From Acidobacteriota bacterium (lineage in GTDB: Bacteria > Acidobacteriota > Terriglobia > Terriglobales > Acidobacteriaceae): 28,588 bases of DNA. Positions 14,528-23,819 of the stretch are shown in pieces. Below the pieces are notes generated by a model. It searched no databases and was not told where the DNA came from. It saw nothing but the letters and a program-made list of their open reading frames with translations. Made by a program: the position numbers and the translations under genes. Position 1 is the stretch's first letter. Every line of letters begins with the position of its first letter. The DNA is taken from contig JAJZAL010000039.1 in NCBI GenBank assembly GCA_021799405.1, forward strand, positions 1-28,588, written 5' to 3'.

Positions 14528-16549
14528 ATGAACCGTCGTGATTTTCTGGCAGGCAGCATCGCCTTGGCAGGACAGCAAAGACTTCTTCACTCCATGGGGA
14601 CAATGTCCATCGCAGGGCAGGGCGCGCCGCCCGCTGAATCTCCGCAGAACCTCCTCAGCACGACCTTCCCTGAATCCCTCCTGGCAAGCAAGCTGCTTCC
14701 GATTGATCAGTGGCATCCCTACCCCAAGTGGAGCGAACGCAGTCCATGGGAGGCAATCCCGGCCGATATCCGGCAGGCATTCATCGCCAGGGCGGAAGAA
14801 GATCAGAAGGCCGGATGGAAGGCATTTCTGGCGACAACCTTCATGGAATTCAAGCGGAATGGCAACCGGACGCACTATGAGGCCTACACTTTTGGCCGGC
14901 GCGCGAAGGTATTGCACCTGGTGCTGGCCGAGTGCATGGAGGGAAAAGGACGCTTCATGGATGACATCATGAATGGCGTCTGGCTGATCTGCGAAGAGAG
15001 CTTCTGGGGCGTTCCCGCACACCTGGGCGCGCAACGCGCGGGAGTGGGTCTGCCGGATGTGACCGAGCCGATCATCGAGCTTTTCGGCGCGGCGACGGCG
15101 CAACTGATGGCTTGGACCAAATACCTAGTAGGCGAGCAACTCGATCAGATTTCGCCGCTGATCGGCAAGCGCATCACGCTGGAGACGGAGCGACGCATTC
15201 TGGAGCCGGCACGCAACCGCGACGACTTTGGCTGGATGGGCCTGAACCCCAGACACGGGCGCCTCAACAACTGGAATCCGTGGATCAACTCCAACATCCT
15301 GGTGGCAAATCTCATTCTGGAAGAGGATCCGAAGCTCCGGACCCACGAAGTTGCGCGAATTACGCGGAGCCTTGATGCCTATCTGAACCAATACTGGCCG
15401 GATGCGGGCGAGGAAGAGGGTCCGGGGTACTTCAGCGTATCGCCGATGTGCTACTTCGAAGCGGTAAGCATGATCAATCAAGCCACGGGCAACGCCACCA
15501 ACATTCTCTCCAATCCTTTTATCGATGCGATGGGGAGATACATTCTGGCTGCTCACATTGCGGGCGATGACTACATCGACTATGGAGACGCGCACGTGCA
15601 TGCGGCTCCGGACGGCGACCTGCTCTACCGCTATGGCAAAGGGGTTCACGATCCGCAACTGGAGGAGTTCGGCGCCTACTGCGCGGCCAAGGAAGGATGG
15701 ACGGCGACCGGTGAAGGCCTCACCAGAATTCTGAATGAAAGCCTGGTGAGCATGTCGCGGGCACTGCCGGCCGTACTGGAGGCAAACGAAGTTCGCGGCG
15801 CAAAACAAGAGGACGTCCTTCTGCGCGACTCCTACTATCCCGATCTGGGCCTGGCGACGGCGCGCGTGAAAGCCGGATCGCCGGAAGGCATGTACTTCGC
15901 GGATCTGGCCTCGAACAACGGGCGCAGCCACAGCCACAATGACACCGGCAGCTACATCATTTACCTCGACGGCAAGCCGGTGGCAATTGATGTGGGCGTG
16001 GAAGCATACAGCCGCAAGACCTTCAGCGCTGAGCGCTACACGCTTTGGACGATGCAGTCGGCGTATCACAACCTGCCCACCATTGGCGGCGTCATGCAGC
16101 ACGACGGCCGGCAGTACAAGGCTACAAACCGCAGGCATGAGAGCAACGACCAGCGCGCTATCTTTTCCTTTGACATTGCTGCGGCCTATCCCCAGTCAGC
16201 CGGAGTCAAGTCCTGGGTGCGTACGCTCACGCTGGATCGCGCGCGCGACGTGCTCACCGTCAATGAAAACTTCGAGCTGGAACGCGCCGTGCCGGTAAGC
16301 CTGACCGTGATGACTCCGCGGGTCGTGAGCATCAACCCGGGCAATTTAACCCTGAATCTCGTGTCTGGAGAAGGCCGGCCCTGCGTCATTAAGTACGACG
16401 CGGAGCAGATCGAGCCCAAGGTGGAGACGATCAAGCTCACCGATGCGGGACTGCGCGAGAGCTGGGGAGACCAGATCTACCGCATCCTGCTCAATTCAAA
16501 GACGCCGGTGGCGAAGGGGAACTGGTCCTATGAATTGCGGCCGGCATAA
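14528..16549 (+). CDS. Heparinase II/III-like protein, Tat-exported
   Basis: The 673-residue protein starts with a twin-arginine signal (MNRRDFLAGSIALAG), so it is exported folded. An alpha-helical toroid follows (about 60-400). The C-terminal beta-sheet region carries the heparinase II/III signature SHSHNDTGSYIIYLDGKPV with IDVGVEAYSRKTFSAERYT and YHNLPTIGG downstream (about 470-525). The family degrades uronic-acid-containing polysaccharides by elimination, and related proteins act on heparin, alginate or other acidic glycans; the substrate here cannot be told. GAGAGGA precedes the chosen ATG; an in-frame upstream ATG at 14483 would bury the Tat signal. No partner lies in the same operon: it is flanked by a divergent usp gene and convergent response-regulator genes, though it fits the window's glycan-degradation theme. 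Confidence 0.88.
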   Translation: MNRRDFLAGSIALAGQQRLLHSMGTMSIAGQGAPPAESPQNLLSTTFPESLLASKLLPIDQWHPYPKWSERSPWEAIPADIRQAFIARAEEDQKAGWKAFLATTFMEFKRNGNRTHYEAYTFGRRAKVLHLVLAECMEGKGRFMDDIMNGVWLICEESFWGVPAHLGAQRAGVGLPDVTEPIIELFGAATAQLMAWTKYLVGEQLDQISPLIGKRITLETERRILEPARNRDDFGWMGLNPRHGRLNNWNPWINSNILVANLILEEDPKLRTHEVARITRSLDAYLNQYWPDAGEEEGPGYFSVSPMCYFEAVSMINQATGNATNILSNPFIDAMGRYILAAHIAGDDYIDYGDAHVHAAPDGDLLYRYGKGVHDPQLEEFGAYCAAKEGWTATGEGLTRILNESLVSMSRALPAVLEANEVRGAKQEDVLLRDSYYPDLGLATARVKAGSPEGMYFADLASNNGRSHSHNDTGSYIIYLDGKPVAIDVGVEAYSRKTFSAERYTLWTMQSAYHNLPTIGGVMQHDGRQYKATNRRHESNDQRAIFSFDIAAAYPQSAGVKSWVRTLTLDRARDVLTVNENFELERAVPVSLTVMTPRVVSINPGNLTLNLVSGEGRPCVIKYDAEQIEPKVETIKLTDAGLRESWGDQIYRILLNSKTPVAKGNWSYELRPA

Positions 16550-16582
16550 CCGGGATTTATAGCGAGGGACGAACAGAAAATT

Positions 16583-16631
16583 CAGGGTGGAGGATCCCCA
16601 CGGAAGTCGTGGAGCGGGATGCTCCACCCTG
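16583..16631. terminator. Large composite hairpin between convergent genes
   Basis: Three nested stems: CAGGGTGGA (16583-16591) with TCCACCCTG (16623-16631), ATCCC (16594-16598) with GGGAT (16616-16620), and CACG (16599-16602 region) with CGTG around GAAGT. The plus strand continues GATGCTTTTG. It lies between the convergent heparinase-like and NarL-type genes, so a bidirectional terminator is the simplest reading; it could also be a dispersed palindromic repeat. Confidence 0.6.
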
Positions 16632-16678
16632 ATGCTTTTGCGAGGATACTTCAGATTTCGACGCCGTGCGCCGTTCGA

Positions 16679-17341
16679 TTAATGGGACGCAACGAGGTGA
16701 TGCGCAATAGCAAAGAGCGCCAGCTCAAGGCGGGTGGAGACGCCCGTCTTGTCGAAGATGTTGGAGAGGTGGCGTTTGACCGTCTCCTCGCTCAGGCTAA
16801 ACTGCTTGGCAATGTCGCGGTTGCTGCATCCTTCCACGATGCAGCCCACTACTTCCAGTTCACGGGGAGTGAGGCCGTAGGTCTTGCGCTGGGGCGGAAC
16901 TGCCTGTTGCATCAGATCGCGCAGCGCGGAGACCAGCGTGACCACGCGCTTGCCGCCGATCCAATAATCGCCTGCGTGAACCGTGCGGATAGCGGTCTGC
17001 AGGTGATTGGCGAGGGCATCTTTGAGGACGATACCACGCGCGCCGATCTGCAACGCTTCGATGATCTGCTGCGTGGTGATCGTCGAGGTGAGGAGCAGAA
17101 TCTTCACCCTGGTGGCAGTGGTCAGGATGTCGCGCATGGCGTCGATGCCGGGCTTGCGCGGCATCTGCACGTCGAGCAGCAGCACATCAGGCTCAAGATC
17201 GAGGGTCTGGCTGATGGCTTCATCGCCGTCGGCAGCCTCGCCCACTACTTCAAAGCCTTCATCTTCAGTGAGCATATTGCGCACACCGATGCAAACCACC
17301 GGATGGTCATCCGCCAGCACAATACGGATCGGTCGTTCCAT
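16679..17341 (-). CDS. NarL/FixJ-type response regulator
   Basis: This 220-residue DNA-binding response regulator has a receiver domain (3-118) with the acidic pair D11/D12, phospho-acceptor D57 in LLLDVQMP, and the conserved Lys in IVLKD. The C-terminal LuxR-type HTH (about 155-215) reads LTPRELEVVGCIVEGCSNRDIAKQF and SLSEETVKRHLSNIFDKTGV. The ATG at 17341 was chosen because AGGG precedes it and it opens directly on the receiver (MERPIRIVLADDH); starts 6 and 4 codons earlier are possible. The receiver-Hpt gene lies 53 nt upstream on the same strand, so the two are probably one operon and may pass phosphate between them. No histidine kinase is in the window. Confidence 0.94.
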   Translation of the reverse strand: MERPIRIVLADDHPVVCIGVRNMLTEDEGFEVVGEAADGDEAISQTLDLEPDVLLLDVQMPRKPGIDAMRDILTTATRVKILLLTSTITTQQIIEALQIGARGIVLKDALANHLQTAIRTVHAGDYWIGGKRVVTLVSALRDLMQQAVPPQRKTYGLTPRELEVVGCIVEGCSNRDIAKQFSLSEETVKRHLSNIFDKTGVSTRLELALFAIAHHLVASH

Positions 17342-17394
17342 CAATTCCCTCATCTCCAAACGCCTGCCTTGGATCCGGTCTTGTTGGCCTCGCC

Positions 17395-18165
17395 TTATAC
17401 AGACAAGAATTCCGCTTTCAGCATATCCTCAAGATCTCGGATGGCGGCGCGCAAATCGCGGATCAATGCAGAATAGCTACCAAATTGGTTACCTTTGGAA
17501 TGTGCCGGAACCGCCTCGATCAAGGCACCAATGCGAGCGGCCCGGAGCGCCCCCGTCATACCGCAGGCGCCCTTGATGGCGTGACCAATGCGGCGGACTT
17601 CGGCCAAGTCGCCCTGGGCAATGGCCGCTTCGAGCGCCGCAATCCGCTTATCCAGGTCGGCAACCATAGCGGCATAAACCTGGCGTACGGCGGCCTCGGA
17701 CATCATGCTGCGGAACTGACTCAGGGTGGCCGCGTTAACCACCGGTTCATCAGAACCCGGTGCGGCTGCGGCGACAGGCGCTGCCCGTGTTTTCCTCTTC
17801 TCAATGAGTTTCTGCACGGCGCCGGCGCCAAACGGCTTCAGGAGGAATCCGTCCGCGGCCGCAACAATGCTGTCCCGAGCCGGGAGCGGGGTAGCGCTGA
17901 TGACAATGATCGCAGCCCGGCTCCGCGTGCGAAGCTCCGCAATCAGGCTCGCTCCGCTGAGGCCGGGCATCTGCACATCCATCAGGATTACGCTGGGCAC
18001 GCACTCTCCCGACGCCAGCAACTCCAGCGCTGTCTCAGCTTGATCAGCGGCGTGGACGTCATATCCACCCAAGGTAAGCATTGTGGCCACAACTTCGCGA
18101 GTGACGAGATCATCGTCAATCAACAGAATCGTAGAGAGAATCTGCCGGGGAAGTGAATCGGGCAT
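17395..18165 (-). CDS. Receiver-Hpt phosphorelay protein
   Basis: A 256-residue signalling protein without a DNA-binding or kinase domain. The receiver (about 10-122) has ILLIDDD, phospho-acceptor D63 in LMDVQMPG, and K110 in FLLKPFG. An Ala/Pro linker leads to a histidine phosphotransfer domain (about 150-250) with H195 in RIGHAIKGACGMTGA. Such proteins relay phosphate between hybrid kinases and response regulators, here most likely the NarL-type regulator encoded 53 nt downstream. The start is uncertain: the ATG at 18165 has no clear ribosome site. The frame stays open upstream into the end of the GH20 gene, but that stretch looks like out-of-frame GH20 coding sequence. A GTG five codons earlier is also possible. 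Confidence 0.85.
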   Translation of the reverse strand: MPDSLPRQILSTILLIDDDLVTREVVATMLTLGGYDVHAADQAETALELLASGECVPSVILMDVQMPGLSGASLIAELRTRSRAAIIVISATPLPARDSIVAAADGFLLKPFGAGAVQKLIEKRKTRAAPVAAAAPGSDEPVVNAATLSQFRSMMSEAAVRQVYAAMVADLDKRIAALEAAIAQGDLAEVRRIGHAIKGACGMTGALRAARIGALIEAVPAHSKGNQFGSYSALIRDLRAAIRDLEDMLKAEFLSV

Positions 18166-18253
18166 AGGTCTAGTGTGCACTGCGGCCGCGGGAGCTGGCG
18201 AAAAATCATCTGCGGAAAGCGTCCGATCCGTTCCAGCTCCCGCCACCGCAACC

Positions 18254-20407
18254 TCAGTTTGTTCCGGAGCCTGACGGGGTGGCAGCCGGCATACCAAAAG
18301 CTGACGCCGGCGGCAGATCTTTGCCGTTGCCCCGGTCATGCATCGCCATCTGAAACATGTCGGCGCGCTTTTGCCACAGCTGAATGGCCAGGTCGTAGCG
18401 GACAGTGACGTTGTTGAGCCAGTACGGCCGGTTTTCAGCAAGCCAGACCTGGCTGTACTCCCCCTTCAGAGCCGAATAGCCATCGCGCAGATCCTGGCAG
18501 CGGCCGTTAGTGCTGCTGATCTCGCCCAGCATGTCGCGGGTCTCCTTTGCATCCTGCTTGTCGTGCTGGTGGGCGAGCGCGTAGGCGTAGGCATCGACGA
18601 TCTCCTGGGCCAGCTCAAACTTCATCCCGATGAAATCAAGGCGGCGAGCGCCCAAATCCATCGCGGTGATGGCATCGGTCTCTCTCAGGTCGGGGTTGCT
18701 CTGGCGCGCCTGGGCCAGCAGCACGATGGCCTGCTCGGCATGAACGCGCAGTTGCTGTGCCACGGGCAGCAGCCGGGCAGATACGTCCTGCCCCTGCGGG
18801 CTCCACGGATCGAGCCAGAAGAGGGAGTCGCTGTTCATCTCCGGCTTGGCTTCAGAGAGGGCTTCCTGGGCGGCCATCAACTCCTTTTCGGCGGAGTTGA
18901 CCTTGCCGCTGGCGTCACCGTGGAAGAGCTGGCCGTACTCATCCTGATAATCGGCAATGGAACTCTCGCCCGGCTGCCAGGCTGCCACCGCGCCGAAGAG
19001 CACGCCGTACCAGTCCTGGTTGAACAGGCCTTCGCCATCGTCGTTCCACACGGTCGTAAGAGCGCCGGTCGATCCCAGCCGCTGCCCGTCGCGAATGAAG
19101 CCCTGAATGTTCCAGAGGGCGGTTTTGGCGACTGGAAAGACCTCGCTCCAGTTGGCGTCGCCGGGGGCCACCCAGGTTTCCATGCCATTCTTGGCGAAGG
19201 GCTCAATCATCTTGTCGAAGCCGCTCTTGTCCCAGTAATTCCACGGCACGGCGATCATGTCCTTGGGCAGGCTGGCGATGGCGGCTGGATCCTGCCCCCC
19301 AATGTCGCCCCAGAAGAGCAGGCGGCGGTGCAGAGGCGCCAGAGCATCGTGAATCTGCTTGAGAAATGCGACGTAAACCGGGCCGTAGCCCTGCTCCTGC
19401 ACCTGCTCATGCGTACGGCCAAGACCCAGATCCCAGGTTTCATCCGCGCCGATATGAATAAAGGGCGAAGGAAACTCCTGCGCGATCTGCGTAAACCAGT
19501 CCTTGATGAGGGGCAGCGTGCCCGGCTGGCCGGGCGCAAGAACGTAACCGTGCGGGGTTTCGGCTACGTCCTGATAGATGTCGTATTTGAGTACCTGATG
19601 AAGATGGCCGAAGGCCTCCTGCTCCGGCACGATGGTGACGTGATACTGGCGCGCATAAGCGACGAGTTCCTTGGCCTGATCCGGAGTAAGCGCGCTGCCC
19701 GGCGGCGCGCCCAGGGGCTGATTGGGATAGAGCAGGGTGTGCTCGAAGTACGGCGAGTAAATGTTCACCTTGAAGGATGCCAGTATACGAATCTGGCGCT
19801 TTTGAAATGCGAGCGTGGGGAATGGGCCGCGGGAAAGATCGTCCTGGACGCCGCGATAGCGCATCGCCGGCCAGTCGCGCACCGTGCCGGTGGGCAGCAG
19901 GCGATCGGCCCCTGGAAGCGGCAGCAACTGCTTGAAGGTCTGCGCGCCGTAGAAAATGCCCGCGCCGGAAGCGCCCACGATATACGCTTCGTGCGGCTCA
20001 ATCACCAGCACATAGCCTTCGGATTGCATTGGATCATCGAAGGTCAGGCTGTGTCGGGCGAGGAGCGACTTGGCCTCAGCCGAGCTGGTTCGCAGCAGCA
20101 CCACGCGATACAGCCCGGCTTCGCGGCTTCGCTCCGGAGCAATCTGCTTGATCGCCTCCTCCAGATCGTGTGCGGCGAATTCGTCTTCCGGATTGCGTGC
20201 CGGAACGCTGACGATGATGTGCGCGGGCAGGTCGGCGGCGCCTTCGAAATGCGCCTCGCGGGGCGCGGGCAGAAGGGGAGGGTGCGTTTGCGCAAAAGCC
20301 AGTGCGGAGAACGCAACGAGCAGTGCGATCAATCCCCATGCGGGACCAACCAGGGCAGACCGTTTCCGAGCCGGAAAAAGAGGTAACATAGGCTGCTTTC
20401 TGCTCAT
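18254..20407 (-). CDS. GH20 beta-N-acetylhexosaminidase-like protein, exported
   Basis: A 717-residue exported protein with basic N-terminus and hydrophobic core (about 20-40). An N-terminal GH20b-type alpha/beta domain (about 43-176, ending GIFYGAQTFKQLLP) leads into a TIM barrel (about 180-520). The GH20 signature appears as IHIGADETWDLG, with the catalytic Asp-Glu pair D322-E323 that drives substrate-assisted removal of terminal GlcNAc or GalNAc. EQEAFGHLHQ (262-270) matches the strand before it. The C-terminal 200 residues are largely helical and extend beyond the minimal enzyme. The ATG at 20407 lacks a strong ribosome site, and Met7 (20389) is an alternative. Its likely role is trimming chitin- or glycoprotein-derived oligosaccharides alongside the mannosidases. 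It is divergent from the MFS gene 141 nt away. Confidence 0.88.
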   Translation of the reverse strand: MSRKQPMLPLFPARKRSALVGPAWGLIALLVAFSALAFAQTHPPLLPAPREAHFEGAADLPAHIIVSVPARNPEDEFAAHDLEEAIKQIAPERSREAGLYRVVLLRTSSAEAKSLLARHSLTFDDPMQSEGYVLVIEPHEAYIVGASGAGIFYGAQTFKQLLPLPGADRLLPTGTVRDWPAMRYRGVQDDLSRGPFPTLAFQKRQIRILASFKVNIYSPYFEHTLLYPNQPLGAPPGSALTPDQAKELVAYARQYHVTIVPEQEAFGHLHQVLKYDIYQDVAETPHGYVLAPGQPGTLPLIKDWFTQIAQEFPSPFIHIGADETWDLGLGRTHEQVQEQGYGPVYVAFLKQIHDALAPLHRRLLFWGDIGGQDPAAIASLPKDMIAVPWNYWDKSGFDKMIEPFAKNGMETWVAPGDANWSEVFPVAKTALWNIQGFIRDGQRLGSTGALTTVWNDDGEGLFNQDWYGVLFGAVAAWQPGESSIADYQDEYGQLFHGDASGKVNSAEKELMAAQEALSEAKPEMNSDSLFWLDPWSPQGQDVSARLLPVAQQLRVHAEQAIVLLAQARQSNPDLRETDAITAMDLGARRLDFIGMKFELAQEIVDAYAYALAHQHDKQDAKETRDMLGEISSTNGRCQDLRDGYSALKGEYSQVWLAENRPYWLNNVTVRYDLAIQLWQKRADMFQMAMHDRGNGKDLPPASAFGMPAATPSGSGTN

Positions 20408-20548
20408 AAAACGAGCATTTGATTCAGTGCGAACATTGTAGACTAGTCGCGCACGCTGCTACCTTGTCAGAAAGCGCTATTCCTCTGTTGGGCAGCGCGC
20501 TTCTCACATTGCCATTCGCTACCGGATGCGCGAAAGGGACTCACCACC

Positions 20549-22381
20549 ATGACAATGACCGCAAGCGGCTCCACGAATATGCCCGCCGTGGCTAGCGCGG
20601 TTGCCAACCGCCGCTACAGCATCTTCCTGCTTCTGGTGGCGGGTCTGGGTGGACTGCTGTATGGAATCGATGTCGGCATCATCGGCGGCGCCCTGCCCTA
20701 CCTGGAAGCGACTTCGCGCCTGACGGCCGCGCAGCTCTCCGTCATTGTCGCGGCGGTGCTGCTGGGCAGCGTCTTCTCTACGCTGTTTTCAGGCGCGCTC
20801 GCCGACTGGATGGGCCGCAAGCCACTGATGATCCTGAGCGGGATCACGTTTGTACTCAGCATCCCCATCATCGCGCTTTCGCACGGATATGGGCCGCTGT
20901 TCTTCGGGAGGCTCTTGCAGGGCGTCAGCGGAGGCCTGGTCGGAGTGGTAGTCCCGCTCTACCTGGCCGAGTGCCTGGCAGCTTCAAACCGCGGCAAGGG
21001 CACTGGCGTCTTTCAATGGCTGCTGACCCTGGGCGTGGTGACTGCGGCACTGGTGGGAATCTACTATAGCTATCGCGTGGATGCGGTGTCTAAAACCGCA
21101 AGCGCGGCCGCTCTGTTCGCATTCAAGGACCAGGCATGGCGGCGCATCTTCTGGGTTTCACTGCCGCCCGGCGTGCTCTTTGTGGTGGGCAGCTTTTTCG
21201 TCTCCGAGTCGCCGCGATGGCTCTTCCGCAAAGGAAAAAAGCAGAAAGCCTATCAGGCGCTGCTTCGCTCGCGGAGTCAGCGGCAGGCTGAGATCGAGAT
21301 TGAGGAGATGGAGGCGACGGCGCGCACCGCACAGGAAAACGGCTTGCCGGAAAAACAGGCGGGTCAGAAGATCAAGGATTCTTTGCTGCGCCGCAAGTAC
21401 GTGATTCCCTTTTTGCTGGCCTGCGTAATCCTCTTCTGCAATCAGACCACGGGCATCAATTCGCTGATCGGCTACAACACCAACATCCTGCTGCAGGGCG
21501 GACTTTCGGACCTCTATGCGCATTGGGGCTACGTCATCTTCACTGCCGTGAATTTTCTGATAACCATCGTGGGCATGATGTTCGTAGACCGCAAGGGACG
21601 CAAGTTTCTGTTGATGCTGGGCACCGGCGGAATCGTCGCCGCCATGATCAGCGTGGGAGTTCTGTTCCTGAAGACAGAAAGATACAACGTGGATTGCCGC
21701 GGCGCAATTCAAGCTCTGGTGACTCCGAACCAGGAGTTGACGCTGCGCTTCGACCCGGCCGAAGCGGAAAAGCTGCTTGCCGAGCAGGGCTACAACGGCA
21801 GCGATATCAGGAGCGGCCGGGCTTCGCTGGCCATTATTTACTCTTATGGAGACTTCACAGCCGCCACCAATTACGTGCGCTCCGACGATCACGGGGCAGC
21901 CCCCATCCAGATCACGCGCGCAAGTTGCGTGCCTTCGAACAAGGTTGAGGCATTCTTCAAAAACCCCTTCGCCAGTCTGAGCACCGCGCAGACTGCGCCG
22001 CTGCGTATCGAGAAGGCGATGATCGGCCGGGTTCCGAATGCCGCCCATGGCTGGCTGGTTGCCCTGGGGCTTTACTGCTTCATGGCGTTTTACGCGCTCG
22101 GCCCCGGCGTGGTGGTGTGGCTGGCGCTCTCTGAGCTGATGCCTACCCGCATCCGCTCCAACGGCATGAGCATCGCGCTGGTCATCAACCAGATGGCTTC
22201 GACCACGCTGGCGGCGATCTTCCTGCCGTTCGTCAGCAAGTACGGCTACTCGTCCATCTTTTTCCTTTTCGGCGGCTTCACGGTGGTGTACTTCCTGGTG
22301 GCAGTCTTCTTCCTGCCGGAAACGAAGGGCAAAACGCTGGAAGAGATTGAGGCGTATTTTGAGGGATCCGCGGCGATCTGA
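20549..22381 (+). CDS. Sugar-porter-type MFS permease with large insertion
   Basis: The 610-residue transporter shows sugar-porter hallmarks: GLLYGIDVGIIGGALP in helix 1, ADWMGRKP after helix 2, SESPRWLF (219-226) after helix 6, NQTTGINSLIGYN in helix 7, DRKGRK after helix 8, and PETKGKTLEEIE at the C-terminus. Typical members have about 450-500 residues. The excess is a hydrophilic stretch of about 126 residues (375-500) between helices 9 and 10, which by normal topology faces the periplasm; it contains C383 and C460, able to form a disulphide there. It probably imports a hexose or pentose by proton symport; the sugar is not evident. AAAGGG lies 12 nt before the ATG. Neighbouring exported glycosidases suggest it takes up their products. 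Confidence 0.92.
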   Translation: MTMTASGSTNMPAVASAVANRRYSIFLLLVAGLGGLLYGIDVGIIGGALPYLEATSRLTAAQLSVIVAAVLLGSVFSTLFSGALADWMGRKPLMILSGITFVLSIPIIALSHGYGPLFFGRLLQGVSGGLVGVVVPLYLAECLAASNRGKGTGVFQWLLTLGVVTAALVGIYYSYRVDAVSKTASAAALFAFKDQAWRRIFWVSLPPGVLFVVGSFFVSESPRWLFRKGKKQKAYQALLRSRSQRQAEIEIEEMEATARTAQENGLPEKQAGQKIKDSLLRRKYVIPFLLACVILFCNQTTGINSLIGYNTNILLQGGLSDLYAHWGYVIFTAVNFLITIVGMMFVDRKGRKFLLMLGTGGIVAAMISVGVLFLKTERYNVDCRGAIQALVTPNQELTLRFDPAEAEKLLAEQGYNGSDIRSGRASLAIIYSYGDFTAATNYVRSDDHGAAPIQITRASCVPSNKVEAFFKNPFASLSTAQTAPLRIEKAMIGRVPNAAHGWLVALGLYCFMAFYALGPGVVVWLALSELMPTRIRSNGMSIALVINQMASTTLAAIFLPFVSKYGYSSIFFLFGGFTVVYFLVAVFFLPETKGKTLEEIEAYFEGSAAI

Positions 22382-22685
22382 GAGTGGCTGGCGGCTTCGC
22401 TCCGGAATGGGCTTCCGGGGACCTCCGCAATACAAGGACCCGGAAACGTGAAGACCAGGAGCGCAGCGGAGGCCGGCTATCCCGTTCAAATGCAGTGGCA
22501 AACGGCGTGGAAGCGCTGGCCGCCTTGACAACGCCGTACAGAATCTTCCATGATAAGCTCCTTGGTGCTGAACGGTTTCATCCGCACCACTCAATCTCCT
22601 GCAAGTGATCAGCGACTGCACGGTTCCGCTGCAAACGCAAGATCAGCGGCTCTCACCGAGAGCCCCTCCGTTCAGGAGAACTGCC
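22382..22685. other. Intergenic region after the MFS gene
   Basis: A short CCGGAA/TTCCGG stem (22402-22407 with 22413-22418) follows the MFS stop without a U-run. I see no promoter of quality and no gene in these 304 bases. Confidence 0.5.
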
Positions 22686-23693
22686 ATGAAGAGTGCGCTG
22701 CTCGCCTTTTTTTGCCTGTTCCTCGCCGCGCCGATCCCGGCTATTGCCATGGAGCAGCTCATCCCTGCCGGCTCTCTCATTCAGTGCACAATCTCAGAGC
22801 CGAAGCTTTCTTCAAAGACTGTCGCCGTCGGCGATCCGATTCTATGCTCAGCCCGTTACACCGCGCCTTACGGTGACTACAATCTTCCCTTCGACAGTTT
22901 TCTGGAGGGCCGGTTTAAGGCCTACAAGGATCCTGGGCATCTTGTCGGCAAGGGCTGGATGGAGTTGAAGTTCGACCGGATGGTGATCGAGCCCGATACC
23001 GTGATCCCAATGAATGCAAAGGTTGTGGATGTGCCGGGCTATAACATCGATCGCGACGGGCGGATTCTCGGCAAAGGCCATGCGGTAAGAGATACGGTCG
23101 CGTGGATGATACCGATTCTCTGGCCGATCGACCTGCTCAATCTGCCACGGCGAGGCCCCCGTCCCACTTTGAAAGAAGAGACGCGTCTCACGCTCAAGGT
23201 GATGGATGATATGCAGATTCCTATCACAGAGCAGCCGGAGCGGGATCCTTCCGGACTCATCCAGCGCAGCCCCAGTTCCTATACGTCTCCACCGTCAGAG
23301 ACGACACCAAATGCTTCGGCTCCCCTCTATTACCCCATGGCGGCTGGGCAGGCTCCTGAATACTGGCGATCCGCGCCTCCTCCGGCATACGCTTCGCGAC
23401 GGGAAACTTCCCCCGCTCCCGGCGCGCAAAAGCGCTCGCCATATCCCGGCGAAGGCGACCGGTATCCTCTCACGCTTGTCTTCAATGACGGCCGTCGCCC
23501 CGAGCGCGTGTATAACTACATGCTGACTCCTAGCGCAGTCTATGTGCTGGACGGATATCGCCGTGTCATTCCTTTCAGCGAACTGAACCTGGGTGCGACT
23601 CAAGCAGCGAATCGCGAGGCAGGCGTTCGCTTTCTCGCTCCCGGCGGAGCTTCGCAAGAACCGTCAGCCGTAGCGGCTCGGTGGTCGCCTTAA
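22686..23693 (+). CDS. Secreted protein of unknown function
   Basis: The 335-residue product has a Sec signal peptide (MKSALLAFFCLFLAAPIPAIA). A first domain (about 23-180) begins IPAGSLIQCTISEPKLSSKTVAVGDPI, a pattern ('IPxG..L.c.i..P..S....vGD') also found in the lipoprotein at 25338-26372. A Pro/Ser-rich linker (185-255) follows. The C-terminal module (about 262-320) reads LTLVFNDGRRPERVYNYMLTP and YVLDGYRRVIPFSEL; I associate this module with secreted acidobacterial proteins but cannot name it. CAGGAGA before the ATG at 22686 fixes the start; an in-frame upstream start would hide the signal peptide. Function is unknown; an envelope role is inferred only from the signal and domain style. 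Confidence 0.8.
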   Translation: MKSALLAFFCLFLAAPIPAIAMEQLIPAGSLIQCTISEPKLSSKTVAVGDPILCSARYTAPYGDYNLPFDSFLEGRFKAYKDPGHLVGKGWMELKFDRMVIEPDTVIPMNAKVVDVPGYNIDRDGRILGKGHAVRDTVAWMIPILWPIDLLNLPRRGPRPTLKEETRLTLKVMDDMQIPITEQPERDPSGLIQRSPSSYTSPPSETTPNASAPLYYPMAAGQAPEYWRSAPPPAYASRRETSPAPGAQKRSPYPGEGDRYPLTLVFNDGRRPERVYNYMLTPSAVYVLDGYRRVIPFSELNLGATQAANREAGVRFLAPGGASQEPSAVAARWSP

Positions 23694-23819
23694 AGATGGC
23701 CACGCTGACGCCAAATGGGGTTGCTGCCGTCTGAACACGCCCCTTTGCACAGTCAGTCACTCCTCATGGCACGCCGGGGGATGGCGAAGCTATGATTGAC
23801 TTTGACCGATCCGACCCCC

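Noticed and set aside
18166..18441. N-terminal extension of the receiver-Hpt protein
   Set aside because: Overlaps the GH20 coding end in another frame, and the extension has the composition of a shifted GH20 reading frame.
18338..20386. Open frame of 682 codons antisense to the GH20 gene
   Set aside because: Spans almost exactly the GH20 gene, shows no domain motif, and its composition is that of a reverse-strand shadow.
21158..22621. Open frame of 487 codons antisense to the MFS gene
   Set aside because: His/Arg-rich translation without motifs, opposite a strong membrane-protein coding pattern.
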